A stretch of 45,449 bases of DNA from CAYLLT01 sp964591605 (GTDB lineage: Bacteria; Planctomycetota; Phycisphaerae; UBA1845; PWPN01). The notes under the pieces are model-generated. The model ran no database searches. It was given only the letters and a program-made list of their open reading frames with translations, and was not told where the DNA came from. Where the stretch lies: the NCBI GenBank assembly GCA_964591605.1, contig CAZQEN010000010.1, positions 1 to 45,449 of the forward strand. The letters run 5' to 3'. Shown here piece after piece: positions 24,583-33,660 of the stretch. The stretch's first letter is position 1, and each line of letters opens with the position of its first letter. The position numbers and the translations under genes are program-made.

Positions 24583-25794
24583 TCAGGGGAGGCGATTGTT
24601 GATCGCGTTGAGCGATTGATTCTGCAGCAGGAATCCGAACGGATCCACCGTGTTCTGGTAATTGGCGTTGTTGAAGCCCTGCGACTGCTGGGCGGCCGCA
24701 TTGTTCAGGTAATCGACGCCCGGCATGGAGTAATCCAGTCCGTACGTCGCGCTCGCCCCGGCCCGGATGAACATGTTCCGGTTCACCCAGTCCTGCACGC
24801 GCGTCAGCATCGTATCCGGCACCCACAGCACATCGCCCGCCGCCAGCGTAATGTTCGGATCCCGGCCCGTGTAGAGCCGGTCGAGATCGAGCTTAACCTG
24901 CACTTCCTTGCCGTCCGCCATGCGGCGAATCAGCGTACCCTCGGTCGGCGTCACGTCCGTACGCAAGCCGCCCGCCGCGGCGAGCGCCTGCAGGATCGTC
25001 ACCTGGGTCCCCGGCGGGTACAGTTGCGGACGCGAGCCCAGGACCAGGCCGCCCACGAAGATCGTATTGGGCACCGCCGCCTCCACCGCCACCAGGTCGC
25101 CGTCCTGCAGCGGAGGCAGGGACAGAGCCTCCTTGAGCTGCCTGGGATCCAGCAGGTTCAGCGTGATCTCCTCACGCGCGTCGCCCAGCCGGCGCAGCGT
25201 CACCCGGCCCGACGCCGATTGACTCACCCCGCCGGCGCCTACGATCGCAAACAGCAGATTCCGCTCCGTGCGGCGCAGCAGAACCATCCCCGGCGTCTGA
25301 ACCGCCCCGTACACCAGCACCCGCGTGCTCTCCGGTTCCACCAGGGTCACGTGCACCGCGACGTCACGGAAGACGCTCGGCACCAGCGCCGAACGCACCG
25401 CTTCATCCGCCTGCACCATGTCCATCCCTGCCACCTTGAGCTTGCCGACGACCGGCAGATCGACCATGCCCTCGCGGTCCACACGCACCTGCATGGGCGT
25501 GCCCGTGGCCTCCGGGCCGGTGCCGTAATGGGTGATCGCCAGCGTGTCCCCCGGCCCGAGCTTGTAGCGCCCGATCTGCTGGCGGATCATCTCGTCCGAC
25601 GGCTGGGGGGCCGCCGCCGCTGCCGGCTGAGTCGCCGCCTCCTGAGCCCTCTGCGCATCCTCCATGGCCAGGAACTCCTGCAGGCTGATGCGATGCTCGG
25701 AGCAGCCCACACACACCGGAAGCAGCCACAGACAGCTCAGAATCAGGGGGGTTCGTTCGACAGATGAGCTCATGGTGATGCCTGCGTCTCTCAT
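24583..25794 (-). CDS. Polysaccharide export lipoprotein, Wza type
   Basis: A 403-residue outer-membrane export protein. The lipobox is VCVGC (Cys31 from the chosen start). After a Gln/Ala-rich linker comes the Poly_export domain (YKLGPGDTLAITHYG, DREGMVDLPVVGKLKVAGM), then two SLBB beta-grasp domains (RVLVYGAVQTPG with LFAIVGAGGVSQSASG, and IFVGGLVLGSRPQLYPPGTQVTILQALAAAGG). Wza-like rings form the exit channel for capsule or exopolysaccharide. The start at ATG 25794 is favoured by AGGA about 10 nt upstream; ATG 25773 is the alternative. It is the last clear gene of the polysaccharide cluster and lies 268 bp after the phosphoglycosyl transferase gene; nothing else is recognised in that gap. 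Confidence 0.93.
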   Translation of the reverse strand: MRDAGITMSSSVERTPLILSCLWLLPVCVGCSEHRISLQEFLAMEDAQRAQEAATQPAAAAAPQPSDEMIRQQIGRYKLGPGDTLAITHYGTGPEATGTPMQVRVDREGMVDLPVVGKLKVAGMDMVQADEAVRSALVPSVFRDVAVHVTLVEPESTRVLVYGAVQTPGMVLLRRTERNLLFAIVGAGGVSQSASGRVTLRRLGDAREEITLNLLDPRQLKEALSLPPLQDGDLVAVEAAVPNTIFVGGLVLGSRPQLYPPGTQVTILQALAAAGGLRTDVTPTEGTLIRRMADGKEVQVKLDLDRLYTGRDPNITLAAGDVLWVPDTMLTRVQDWVNRNMFIRAGASATYGLDYSMPGVDYLNNAAAQQSQGFNNANYQNTVDPFGFLLQNQSLNAINNRLP

Positions 25795-26062
25795 GCACCG
25801 GGTTCCTGACGGAGCCACGCCATCCGGAATGGGGAGGATGGCATAGAGCGCAGTAGATCATCGACCGAATGGAAACATCAGGTCCAATGATTTTGGGGTC
25901 CCCCGGCCCTGAACAGGCCCCTCCGGCAGGCAGGCGGGCCGCAACCGGCTCCGTGACACGTGCGAAGGACGCCGGAGCCGCCCCTGGCGGTGTCCGCGGT
26001 CGTTTGACGCCGCGGTATCGGTCAGGCACCCGCCCCCGACCGCCTGACCCCACCGGATGCCG

Positions 26063-27814
26063 TCAGGCCACCGCACGCCGGGTATAGGTGTTCGACTGCC
26101 TCGCCGCCGGCAGCAGCCAGGCCAGCGGTACGCTGCACCGGCCACCGAGCGTCAGAACCGTCGCGATCAGGATCTTCATGTCCAGCCAGAACGTGAAGTG
26201 CCGCACGTATGCCACGTCGTAATAGATCCACTGGTGAAAGTCCGACTGCCGGCAGTCGTCCCGGCAGATCTGCCACAGGCCCGTGATCCCCGGCCGAACC
26301 GACAGCCGCGCCCGCCGCCACGGAACGCAGATCTGGTTCTCCCGGAACGGCGAGGGACGCGGCCCCACCAGGCTCATGTCGCCCAGCAGCACATTGATCA
26401 GTTGCGGCAGCTCGTCGATGTTCACCGCCCGCAGCCACCGGCCCACCCGCGTCACCCGCGGGTCGTTGCGCATCTTGAACTGCGGCCCATCCACCTCATT
26501 TTCGCCGTAGAGCTCCCGCTGGATCTGGTGCGCATGCTCCACCATCGTCCGGAACTTGATGCAGGGGAACTCTTTGCCGCCTTTGCGCTCCCGACGGTGA
26601 CTGAAGAACACCGGCCCGCGCGAGTCGAGCTTGATCAGCACCGCGACGGCCAGCAGCAGCGGAGACAGCACCACCAGGGCCGCCGCCGAGGCCACGATGT
26701 CGAGTATCCGCTTGGCCGTAAAGTGCGCCAGCCGGTCGCGGGCCAGCGTCGCCGAGGCCCCGTGGCCGGCCCCCGCAGAATGCGGCCCGATCACCGGATC
26801 CTCCGCGGCGAATCCCAGCGCCGCCGAGTCCGAGGCCGCGCCCGCGGCCGGGCTCACCGCCGGCGAAATGCAGTGGCGCACCGTCTCCTCCTCGCACACC
26901 GACGTCTGCGGCAGAACCACCGCCTGCGCTACCGTCGCTCCGGCTCCGATCCGGCTCCCCTCCCCGATCAGGGCCGGCCCGACGATCGTAGAGCCCTCGC
27001 CCACCTGCGCGCCCCGGTGCACGATCACCGGCCCGATGAGCCGGGCGCTGGGGTGAATCCGGCTGCCCCGCGCCGTCAGCACGCCCGGATAGCGCTGCTC
27101 GAAACCCGCCGGCGTCTGGGCCCGCTCCGTCACCTCGACCGTGAGCCGTTCGTTGATCGCCAGGAATTCGCTCTCCACCGTCAGATCGAGCGTATCCGAC
27201 CGCACCGGCAGATCGTTCGTCAGAACACCCCGCCACGACAGCGCAAACCGCAGATCCACCAGCGAACCCTGGAGAATGTCGAACGCCGACCGCCCGGGCA
27301 CCAGCGCGAATGGAATGTCGCTGGTGGCCACCTCCGGCCAGCTCACCGCCCCGTACAACCGCTGCACCCGCCGAACCCGGCCCGACGCGTCCTGTTCCAC
27401 CAGCTCCCGTGCCGCCCCGCTGTCCGTCCCGATCGCCACCCCGAAAATCGCCCCCCGGTAGCTGCGAAACGCCCGCCGCAGCGCGGAATGGTCGTAGCCG
27501 CTCACCAGCCACCGCCGGCCCTGGACAATCATCAGTTGATCGCTCGGTTCCGCCTGGGCCAGCAACTGCGCCACCTGGTCCAGCGCGAGCACCCTGACTG
27601 GCCGCGGCGTCGCCGCCGTGATCTGAGCCTCGTACTCGGCGCTCACACCGAACGGCGAGGTCACCCACACGTCCTTTTCAACCAGATTCCCGAGAGCCTC
27701 GATGTGCTGGTCAAGTACCGTCGAACCCGCCAGCGGCAGCGCCAGCAGCGTCTGCCGCGCCGGACCCCGCGTATACGGCACCTGCGAATCGACGATCAAA
27801 ACCGTCAGCGACAT
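26063..27814 (-). CDS. Nucleotidyltransferase-like/hexapeptide protein fused to an initiating sugar phosphate transferase (WcaJ/ExoY family)
   Basis: A 583-residue three-part protein. Residues 1-230 look like a degenerate nucleotidyltransferase fold with no GxGxRL loop. About residues 250-310 are left-handed beta-helix hexapeptide repeats (IHPSARLIGPVIVHRGAQVGEG, IGEGSRIGAGATV). The C-terminal 215 residues are a bacterial sugar transferase: the hydrophobic re-entrant helix ILDIVASAAALVVLSPLLL, RRERKGGKEFPCIKFRTM, NDPRVTRVGRWLR, DELPQLINVLLGDMSLVGPRP and RPGITGLWQI. The last part moves a sugar phosphate from a nucleotide sugar to undecaprenyl phosphate, starting repeat-unit synthesis. ATG 27814 is preferred over TTG 27829. 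The N-terminal half is paralogous to the next gene upstream; the fusion is unusual. Confidence 0.88.
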   Translation of the reverse strand: MSLTVLIVDSQVPYTRGPARQTLLALPLAGSTVLDQHIEALGNLVEKDVWVTSPFGVSAEYEAQITAATPRPVRVLALDQVAQLLAQAEPSDQLMIVQGRRWLVSGYDHSALRRAFRSYRGAIFGVAIGTDSGAARELVEQDASGRVRRVQRLYGAVSWPEVATSDIPFALVPGRSAFDILQGSLVDLRFALSWRGVLTNDLPVRSDTLDLTVESEFLAINERLTVEVTERAQTPAGFEQRYPGVLTARGSRIHPSARLIGPVIVHRGAQVGEGSTIVGPALIGEGSRIGAGATVAQAVVLPQTSVCEEETVRHCISPAVSPAAGAASDSAALGFAAEDPVIGPHSAGAGHGASATLARDRLAHFTAKRILDIVASAAALVVLSPLLLAVAVLIKLDSRGPVFFSHRRERKGGKEFPCIKFRTMVEHAHQIQRELYGENEVDGPQFKMRNDPRVTRVGRWLRAVNIDELPQLINVLLGDMSLVGPRPSPFRENQICVPWRRARLSVRPGITGLWQICRDDCRQSDFHQWIYYDVAYVRHFTFWLDMKILIATVLTLGGRCSVPLAWLLPAARQSNTYTRRAVA

Positions 27815-27915
27815 CCGCGCCCCTTTCAACCCTTAAGCGTGCCCGGCCGGCGGTCCGCCGGCGGGAAGTCAGCTCCGGACTCCCGTCCGGCCGGCCGCCT
27901 GCGCGCCTGTATCAG

Positions 27916-29169
27916 TCACGCCTCAACTTCACTGCGTCGCGCATCGGCAGCCACCCCCGCGGCCACCACGGGACCGAGGGCAACGCCGCCCTTGTGAGCC
28001 CGTTCCGTACCCGGATCCACCGGCGCGCCGTACAGGATCGGGCCGGCCAGTCCCACCAGCTCGGGCCTCCGCCCGCCCGACACGCCCGCATCCCGCATCG
28101 CTGCCCGAGCCTGGCGGCGGGAGGGAACCACCACAAAATGGCGCAGTTCGCGCCCCGCACGCACCAGCGAATCGTTCGTCACAATGCACTGATCAAGGAC
28201 CGCGCGAGCCTCGATCGCACAGTCCGACCACAGCACGCTCCGGCACACCACGCAACCCGGCCCGATCCGCGTCCGGCTCCCGATGCACGCCGGCCCGACC
28301 ACGACGCATCCGGCCCTCACGTCCGCGCCGGGCCCCACCAGCACCGGTCCGATCAGACGCGCCGACGCGTCCACCCGGGCACTGTGGTGAAGCAGGGCCC
28401 CGTTCACCCGGAGATAGCCGTCGAAGGCCGGTCGGTGCGCCATCTCTTCCACCACCTGATGGCTCACCCCCAGATAGGAGCCCAGACCGCTCACACTCGA
28501 GACGCTCCGTGCGTCCACTACCAGCGTCTCCACCGGCTCGCCGTTCACGTGTAACCGCGGTATCAACGTCTCCTTGATGTCCTGGTAGCCCATCTCCGGC
28601 ACGTGAGTGAAAGCGCCGCGCGAAAAAACGTAGATTCCCGCCGGCCCGAAAAACCGCTCCCGCCCGCCACGCCCCGTCCGCGCCGGCGTCGAGACCACCG
28701 TCAGCACGCTCCGCGCTGCCGCCGACAGCAGCTCACGCAGGTCCAGACGCGGCAGGATCGTCCCCTCCAGCACCAGGAAGCGGCGGGCATCGCTCAGGCT
28801 CGCCACGTCGCGGACGCATCCCGCCGGCCCGCGCGGCATGACGTCCTCAAAGTAATTCAGCGTCACCCCCAGGCTCGAACCGTCCCCCAGCAGGCGACGG
28901 ATCTGCCGTGCTTCCTGATTCACGCAGATGTTGATTCGCCGGATCCCCCCCTCGCGAAGCCAGTCAAGCGTATGCACCAGCAGTGGGCGGCCCGCGATCG
29001 GCACCAGCGGGCGGCAGACCACCCGCTCGAGCGGGTTCTCGCCCCAGCAGTGCCCGCCGGCCAGCACCACCGCCTCGACCGACTCCAAACTCGAACCGTT
29101 CGAGCCACCCGGCCCGCCGGCCCCCGGCGCCAGCGCGGGTCCTTCCATCACTTCTGAACGTGCAACCAC
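27916..29169 (-). CDS. Nucleotidyltransferase-like protein with hexapeptide repeats (probably catalytically degenerate)
   Basis: A 417-residue protein. The N-terminal half resembles sugar-1-phosphate nucleotidyltransferases (VEAVVLAGGHCWGENPLERVVCRPLVPIAGRPLL). However, the G-x-G-x-R loop and the conserved Lys of the PK-x-L motif are missing, so classical pyrophosphorylase activity is doubtful. The second half has left-handed beta-helix repeats (SARVDASARLIGPVLVGPGADV, GSRTRIGPGCVV). It shares ARLIGPV and the overall layout with the fused protein encoded just downstream, so the two are paralogues. The start is GTG 29169, because AGGAG lies 8 nt upstream; ATG 29148 has no such site. It may be a regulatory or scaffolding partner in polysaccharide synthesis. 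Confidence 0.8.
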   Translation of the reverse strand: MVARSEVMEGPALAPGAGGPGGSNGSSLESVEAVVLAGGHCWGENPLERVVCRPLVPIAGRPLLVHTLDWLREGGIRRINICVNQEARQIRRLLGDGSSLGVTLNYFEDVMPRGPAGCVRDVASLSDARRFLVLEGTILPRLDLRELLSAAARSVLTVVSTPARTGRGGRERFFGPAGIYVFSRGAFTHVPEMGYQDIKETLIPRLHVNGEPVETLVVDARSVSSVSGLGSYLGVSHQVVEEMAHRPAFDGYLRVNGALLHHSARVDASARLIGPVLVGPGADVRAGCVVVGPACIGSRTRIGPGCVVCRSVLWSDCAIEARAVLDQCIVTNDSLVRAGRELRHFVVVPSRRQARAAMRDAGVSGGRRPELVGLAGPILYGAPVDPGTERAHKGGVALGPVVAAGVAADARRSEVEA

Positions 29170-29288
29170 GTGCTTCTCTCCTGAGAGCCCATTTCCCGGC
29201 CGCGGCAACCCCCGCCCCCGGATCGGGCCGCCGGCGCCTGAACGCCGGCCAATAAGCTCTGAACCTGCCTGCCTCTTTCCCCGGCGCA

Positions 29289-31400
29289 TCAGACGCCCAG
29301 GACGGCGGCGCCCCGACTTTCAACTGCGGCGAAAAAACCGCAGGGTTCCATCCCCCACCGGATCCGGCTGCAACTCCGCAGGCTTCCCCGCCATTGACAC
29401 AACGCCGCAATCGTGTAACTCGGCGTCTTGCGGTGATATCCCCGGCTCACCCAGCCGGCGATCGGATTCTCATGCCCCTTGACCAGGCAGCTCTCCCAGC
29501 ACGCATCGAGCTGAACCTCGAACGATGCTCGACCGCTGCTGATCGCAAACCGCCCTTCCCCCACCCACTCCACCTCACAGCCTTCCCCCGCGTGCAGATG
29601 CAGTTCGCAGGAGTGGTTTCCCTTGCCCTCCAGCTCATCCGTGATCGTCAGCTCGCCCCGAACCGCGTCCAGCTCGAGCGTCCGGCGGTGCACCACGCCC
29701 CGCCGCAGCCGGCGGTACCCGTCGTGTTCCCCGCGGATCAGGCCCCCCTGCGGGCCCGGTTCCCATGCCAGCAAGCGGCTCCGCGCCCGGCGGCCCCACA
29801 GAAACCGGCCCAGAGGCTCCGACTGGTCGCGCCCGTCCACCATGATCGTGTTGTGCGCACGCGTACTCCGGAAGTAATCCCGCCAGGCCGGGTACGTGAA
29901 GTAATCGTACGTCCCCGGGTCCACCAGAATGTCCCAGCCCGCCGCCCGCAGAACGAAGCTCAGCGCGTCGGCATGCCCGTGCGCGGCGATCGCACCCATG
30001 CCCAGTTCGCCGCAGTCCATCACCACGCTCACCGCGTCGTCGGCGCCCCGCTGGCCCGACTGCAGCAGGTAATAGCCGCTGCCCGCCAGCGCCTTGGATT
30101 CCAGCCGCATCGGCTCAGCCGGCTCCGGCATCGCCGCCAGTGCCTCGCAGCCTGGGTTCCCCAGCAACCAGTAGAGCGGCTGGGTCGCCTGCCCCGCCTG
30201 GGCCTTCCAGTCCGGCCGCTCGAACAGCACCGCCCCGATCGCCAGCAGCGACTCCACCCGTTCCTGTCGCCCACCCAGATCCAGAACGTACCCGTCGTCC
30301 GCATCGCCGAACATCGGCAGCGAGCCACCCTCCGTGAGCACCGCCAGGTACGAGAACATCGCCTCCAGCCGCCGCCAGTACTCAGCCGGGAAGTCCAGGC
30401 CGATCCGCCGCGCCGCCAGACCGGCGATCAGGAAGAATTCCAGGCTGAAGCAGTGGTAGCCCGTGGCCTGTTCGCGCGTCCCCCCGTCTTCGCTGGTCTG
30501 CCGGAAGATCTCTTCCAGCAGGATCCGGCGGCTTTCCTCCCGCCATCGTGCCGCATGCCGCAGGCCCGCGAAATAAGAGCTGCCGACAAAAACGCCCGCC
30601 GCTTCTCCCACCAGGTGGTTGTTTGCCGACGAGTATCGCGCGTACTTGCGCGAAACCTCCCACAGATGCCGCCACGCAAAGCCGTGAACCCGGTCGATCA
30701 CCTCCGGCGTCACCAGGCCCGACGGCCGGATCAGCTCCAGCGCCCACACCCAGTTGATCAGCCGGATGCCCAGTTCCAGAGGGCTCCGCCACTGCATCCC
30801 GTATCCGAACGGGCACTGGTCCATCCAGCTCCCGAGCTGGTCCAGAATCTCCGCCGCATACCGCTCCTGCCCCGTCAGCCGATACGCCCGCCCCAGCACC
30901 ACCCAGTGCTGGTGCCGGCTCGGCTCCCAGGCGAATTTGCAGTCACCCGTCACCGCGTAGTCGCGGTAGTCGATCTTCGGCGCAAGGAGCATCGGCGTCG
31001 GCCGGTCCGCCTTGTATTCGTGGTTCCAGCGGATCGGCGCGCCCAGCGGATGCTGCTCGAGATCAAACAGCGTGACCCGGTGCTCGCACAGCCCCTCGGC
31101 CTCTTCGATCAGCCAGTCGCGCCAGCCCGCCGCCTCGGCCAACGGCGGCAGTTCGCCCGCCTCCGGAAGGTGCTCACCCACCACCGCCCCGCGCCAGTCA
31201 CTCCCGGCGCCGCGCTTCCGGCAGACCCGCCGCCCTCGCAGCTCCCGCGCGCGAATCGGCGCCACCACGCGGTCCAGCGCATCGCGCAGCCTCGCGTGCA
31301 TCCGCCACGTCATTTCCGCGGCCGACATGGACGCCAGCCGCCATCGGTACCAGCTCACACTCTGCAACGCTGACCTCGAACCAATCCGGCGATCCCACAC
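29289..31400 (-). CDS. Heparinase II/III-family polysaccharide lyase-like protein
   Basis: A 703-residue protein. The N-terminal 400 residues form an alpha/alpha toroid (HWVVLGRAYRLTGQERYA, SANNHLVGEAAG near 255). The C-terminal beta-sandwich starts with AHGHADALSFVLRAAG and ILVDPGTYDY near 470-495, followed by RAHNTIMVDGRDQSEP, the usual heparinase II/III signature. Such proteins are common in planctomycete and proteobacterial exopolysaccharide loci, where they may trim or modify uronic-acid polymers. No signal peptide is evident. The likely start is GTG 31400 (AAGGAG very close, 1 nt), which keeps the family's usual N-terminus WYRWRLASMSAAEMTWR; ATG 31328 is possible. It heads the minus-strand polysaccharide cluster downstream of a strong promoter. 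Confidence 0.87.
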   Translation of the reverse strand: MWDRRIGSRSALQSVSWYRWRLASMSAAEMTWRMHARLRDALDRVVAPIRARELRGRRVCRKRGAGSDWRGAVVGEHLPEAGELPPLAEAAGWRDWLIEEAEGLCEHRVTLFDLEQHPLGAPIRWNHEYKADRPTPMLLAPKIDYRDYAVTGDCKFAWEPSRHQHWVVLGRAYRLTGQERYAAEILDQLGSWMDQCPFGYGMQWRSPLELGIRLINWVWALELIRPSGLVTPEVIDRVHGFAWRHLWEVSRKYARYSSANNHLVGEAAGVFVGSSYFAGLRHAARWREESRRILLEEIFRQTSEDGGTREQATGYHCFSLEFFLIAGLAARRIGLDFPAEYWRRLEAMFSYLAVLTEGGSLPMFGDADDGYVLDLGGRQERVESLLAIGAVLFERPDWKAQAGQATQPLYWLLGNPGCEALAAMPEPAEPMRLESKALAGSGYYLLQSGQRGADDAVSVVMDCGELGMGAIAAHGHADALSFVLRAAGWDILVDPGTYDYFTYPAWRDYFRSTRAHNTIMVDGRDQSEPLGRFLWGRRARSRLLAWEPGPQGGLIRGEHDGYRRLRRGVVHRRTLELDAVRGELTITDELEGKGNHSCELHLHAGEGCEVEWVGEGRFAISSGRASFEVQLDACWESCLVKGHENPIAGWVSRGYHRKTPSYTIAALCQWRGSLRSCSRIRWGMEPCGFFAAVESRGAAVLGV

Positions 31401-31943
31401 TCCTTCACTTCGGCCTGGCTTCCCACCCCGTTCACGTCGGCCGCACTTTTCCGCCTGCCGCCGATGCTCACGTCAGAAGGCTGGCGGGGCGCGTGAGTCG
31501 ATCATGCGCCGCCACACAACCCATTTCGCCCATTCGAGGTGACGCGACCGGCCACAGCCGCAGGCCGCGCCCTCACGCAACCGGCGCAGACCAACCCCCT
31601 CGTCCGAACCTCACGCCAACGCGCTCGATGCGGACGCCCATCGTGATCGGCTTCTTGCCCGGACCTCGAATGATGGTTATGGCTCCTCTTTCCCCGGCAA
31701 AGTTCTGCACAACAGGCCCAAAGACTTGGCGCACAATCGCACCGCGCCTCCTTGCCCTGCAAAACCGACCCCCTGTCATCCCAGGAGGCCCACGTCGTGT
31801 GATTATTGGATCGTGCGACCGTTCTCTCGCACGTGCGCCCCCCCCTGTCAGACCGGAGCCCAAAGACCGGTCTCCCCCGGTAGCTTTGACGACATGTCCC
31901 TCCATACCGGGTGGTCGTCCGGCAGGCACCAACCGGATGACCG
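31401..31943 (-). other. Long untranslated leader of the polysaccharide cluster
   Basis: About 540 nt separate the strong promoter at 31950-31980 from the heparinase-like start. The segment has short repeated words (GACCGGTCTTTGGGCTCCGGTCT on the minus strand is 23 nt with two GGTCT arms) and one unconvincing small open frame (31573-31932). No known riboswitch or anti-termination element was recognised. A regulatory leader, a small RNA, or an unrecognised small protein are all possible. Confidence 0.35.
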
Positions 31944-31949
31944 CTCCAG

Positions 31950-31980
31950 ATTATACCACAAATCCGCCTGCACGTGTCAA
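31950..31980 (-). promoter_or_regulatory. Strong sigma70-like promoter before the polysaccharide cluster
   Basis: Minus strand TTGACA (31975-31980, perfect), 19 bp spacer, TATAAT (31950-31955, perfect). The spacer is 2 bp longer than optimal. The expected start is near 31943, reading towards the heparinase-like gene. Confidence 0.65.
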
Positions 31981-32089
31981 ATGAAAGCGCATACCGGCCA
32001 GATATTTACAGGTATCGGAGCGCTTTCGCCTCCACTGTGGCTTAGAGGCGCGGTCGCATGGATTCGGACGTGAGATTCGAGTCCGGAAA

Positions 32090-32554
32090 TCACGCCTCAG
32101 CGGGCGTGACCAGAACCCCCGACCGGTGCCCGCAAAACCGGACACCCACCCCAACCTGGTCGCCGTCAGACGAGAGCTGAAGCTCGGTACGCAGCACGAC
32201 CCCCTGACGCAGGACGACTTGCTGGCCGTCCGGTCCGAGTTCCCGCGTACGCAGCCGGAAAACATACCGCTGGCCGACGGCCATCCCATAGCCGATCGGC
32301 ACCGTCGCATAAAGCCCCCCTTCACTGATGTTCCAGCATTCGGCGGTGATCGCGTCCGCCGGGTGGGGCTGCTGGTCCGTGGCCAGAGGAATCATCTGCA
32401 CGGAACAATGGAGCGACCGCCGCGGGCACTGGCGTTTCTCGCCCACCGCCTCCTCCGGGTCGGCCCAACGGCCCGCCGGACGTGGAATCAGGTGGACCAG
32501 CGGCCGGAGCGCATCGCTTACGAAAAAGGCCGGCTCTGAATACACCACCGCCAT
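32090..32554 (-). CDS. PilZ-domain protein (putative cyclic di-GMP receptor)
   Basis: A 154-residue protein with one PilZ-like domain. An Arg cluster (KRQCPRRSLHCSV, residues 40-52) stands where the RxxxR ligand loop is expected. CWNISEGGLYATV carries the (D/N)xSxxG motif, and HRSGVL ends the barrel. PilZ domains bind c-di-GMP and control motility or exopolysaccharide output. The first 35 residues are unusual and hydrophobic-aromatic (VVYSEPAFFVSDALRPLVHLI). AGGAGG is 5 nt before the ATG. The gene lies upstream of the polysaccharide cluster on the same strand, which fits a role in controlling it, but the cluster has its own promoter. Confidence 0.82.
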   Translation of the reverse strand: MAVVYSEPAFFVSDALRPLVHLIPRPAGRWADPEEAVGEKRQCPRRSLHCSVQMIPLATDQQPHPADAITAECWNISEGGLYATVPIGYGMAVGQRYVFRLRTRELGPDGQQVVLRQGVVLRTELQLSSDGDQVGVGVRFCGHRSGVLVTPAEA

Positions 32555-32712
32555 GGGAGCCTCCTTGCTTCTTCCCCGACAGCCGGTAAAGCGCGGAAGT
32601 TCCGCTCAGAAAAGACTTTAGATCAGCATCCCGTATCCCGAAAAGCTCCCGGGCCACCCGGCGTGGCCCGAATGCAGTCACCGTCGCGCCCGACTGATAT
32701 GTGCCCTGCATA

Positions 32713-32741
32713 AGAATACACCAGGATCAACCACCGGGCAA
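32713..32741 (-). promoter_or_regulatory. Candidate promoter of the PilZ gene
   Basis: Minus strand TTGCCC (32736-32741), 17 bp, TATTCT (32713-32718). It would give a leader of about 150 nt before the ATG at 32554. Moderate matches only. Confidence 0.3.
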
Positions 32742-33290
32742 CGCGAACCTCCGATAATCTCACTCAAACTCCAGGGCTTCTGTCCCGCCTCTCGCTCCAA
32801 TTCAGGGTTTCCGTCTCGAATCTCAGATCCGTCAAACGACCCGACTCCGTCACCTCCTATCTCAAAACCTCGGATCTCAAACCCCCGATCTCAAATCTGA
32901 ACTGCTGCTGTACGGCACCCCGCTCCCCCCACCGATTTGCCCATCCGGACGCACATTTCACCCCACTTTCGCTTGACAGAGCACCAAAAATGGTGTTCAA
33001 TTATGGTGGTTACGTGAAGCGCGCGGCCTTGGCCGCCTTTATCGCTGGCTCGGCCAGAAACGCCATCATTCATTTATCCGCCCAATCATCCTTCCCGTAA
33101 CCAACCGTGGGGTGCCCGGTTTGCTGTGGGCATCGATGACAACGCGCTGGGTACTGCAGGCGGGATTGACCGCCAGACCGATTCATTCCTGAACTGATCA
33201 TTCGATTGCCTGGTCGTTCCTGCCCGTTGCGCCCTCCTGTGCGTGAGGTTGGTTGGTCACAGCGATTCCAGTTTCTGATCACAACGGCCA
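32742..33290. other. Intergenic stretch without a recognised gene
   Basis: Holds pyrimidine-rich, degenerate short repeats at 32760-32905 (several ATCTCAAA-like words, 13-14 bp apart near 32862-32897) and the promoter-like site at 32973-33001. Open frames here lack coding character. Divergent regulatory space between the PilZ and pseudopilin genes. Confidence 0.4.
32973..33001 (+). promoter_or_regulatory. Promoter-like site with palindrome in the spacer
   Basis: TTGACA (32973-32978), 17 bp, TTCAAT (32996-33001). The spacer holds CACCA-aaaa-TGGTG (32982-32995), a perfect small dyad that could be an operator. No gene starts within 600 bp downstream on this strand, so its product is unknown. 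Confidence 0.35.
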
Positions 33291-33319
33291 TTGCCGCCCC
33301 TGCGGGCTGATGCTATCGT
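33291..33319 (+). promoter_or_regulatory. Candidate pseudopilin promoter with extended -10
   Basis: TTGCCG (33291-33296), 17 bp, TATCGT (33314-33319) preceded by TGC (extended -10). It leaves a leader of about 335 nt (33326-33660) without a recognised gene. The leader contains GGCGGCCGGTAAATCCAGG (33393-33411), which resembles a core shared by the two metallopeptidase leaders. Confidence 0.4.
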
Positions 33320-33660
33320 CATCCGCCCCGCTGAGGCGCAGTGACTGGGCGATAGGGGATGGAAGCACATCGGTCGCCGCCGTGGCGGCCGGTAAATCCA
33401 GGTTTGCCGAGGTCCTCCTTCGATGGTGGACCCCGGCCGCGAGCCTCCGGAAGGAGTCTCATTCGCTCGATCAGTACCCAGCAAACGGATCACGGCGGGC
33501 TGAGCAGGTCCCCAAGCGACAGCGACGGACAGGCTGCCCTCGAGTGCCGGCTCTTATTGTGACTCATTGTTTCTCGTCCCGTTTGCTGACATGCGGTCGG
33601 TCGGGTGCGCTTCGGATGGTCCGGTTCGCGCAATGAGTGCCGCAGGCACGGAGGTATCCT

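Noticed and set aside
26057..27997. Long open frame on the plus strand opposite the sugar transferase gene
   Set aside because: Arg/Pro/His-rich antisense frame created by GC-rich third codon positions; the minus-strand frame has clear family motifs. The same holds for long antisense frames at 29394-31373, 36714-39395 and 16623-18188.
31573..31932. Small minus-strand open frame in the leader of the polysaccharide cluster
   Set aside because: Starts with TTG without a ribosome-binding site, is Gly/Arg-rich, and matches no known family. Kept only as a possibility in the leader entry.
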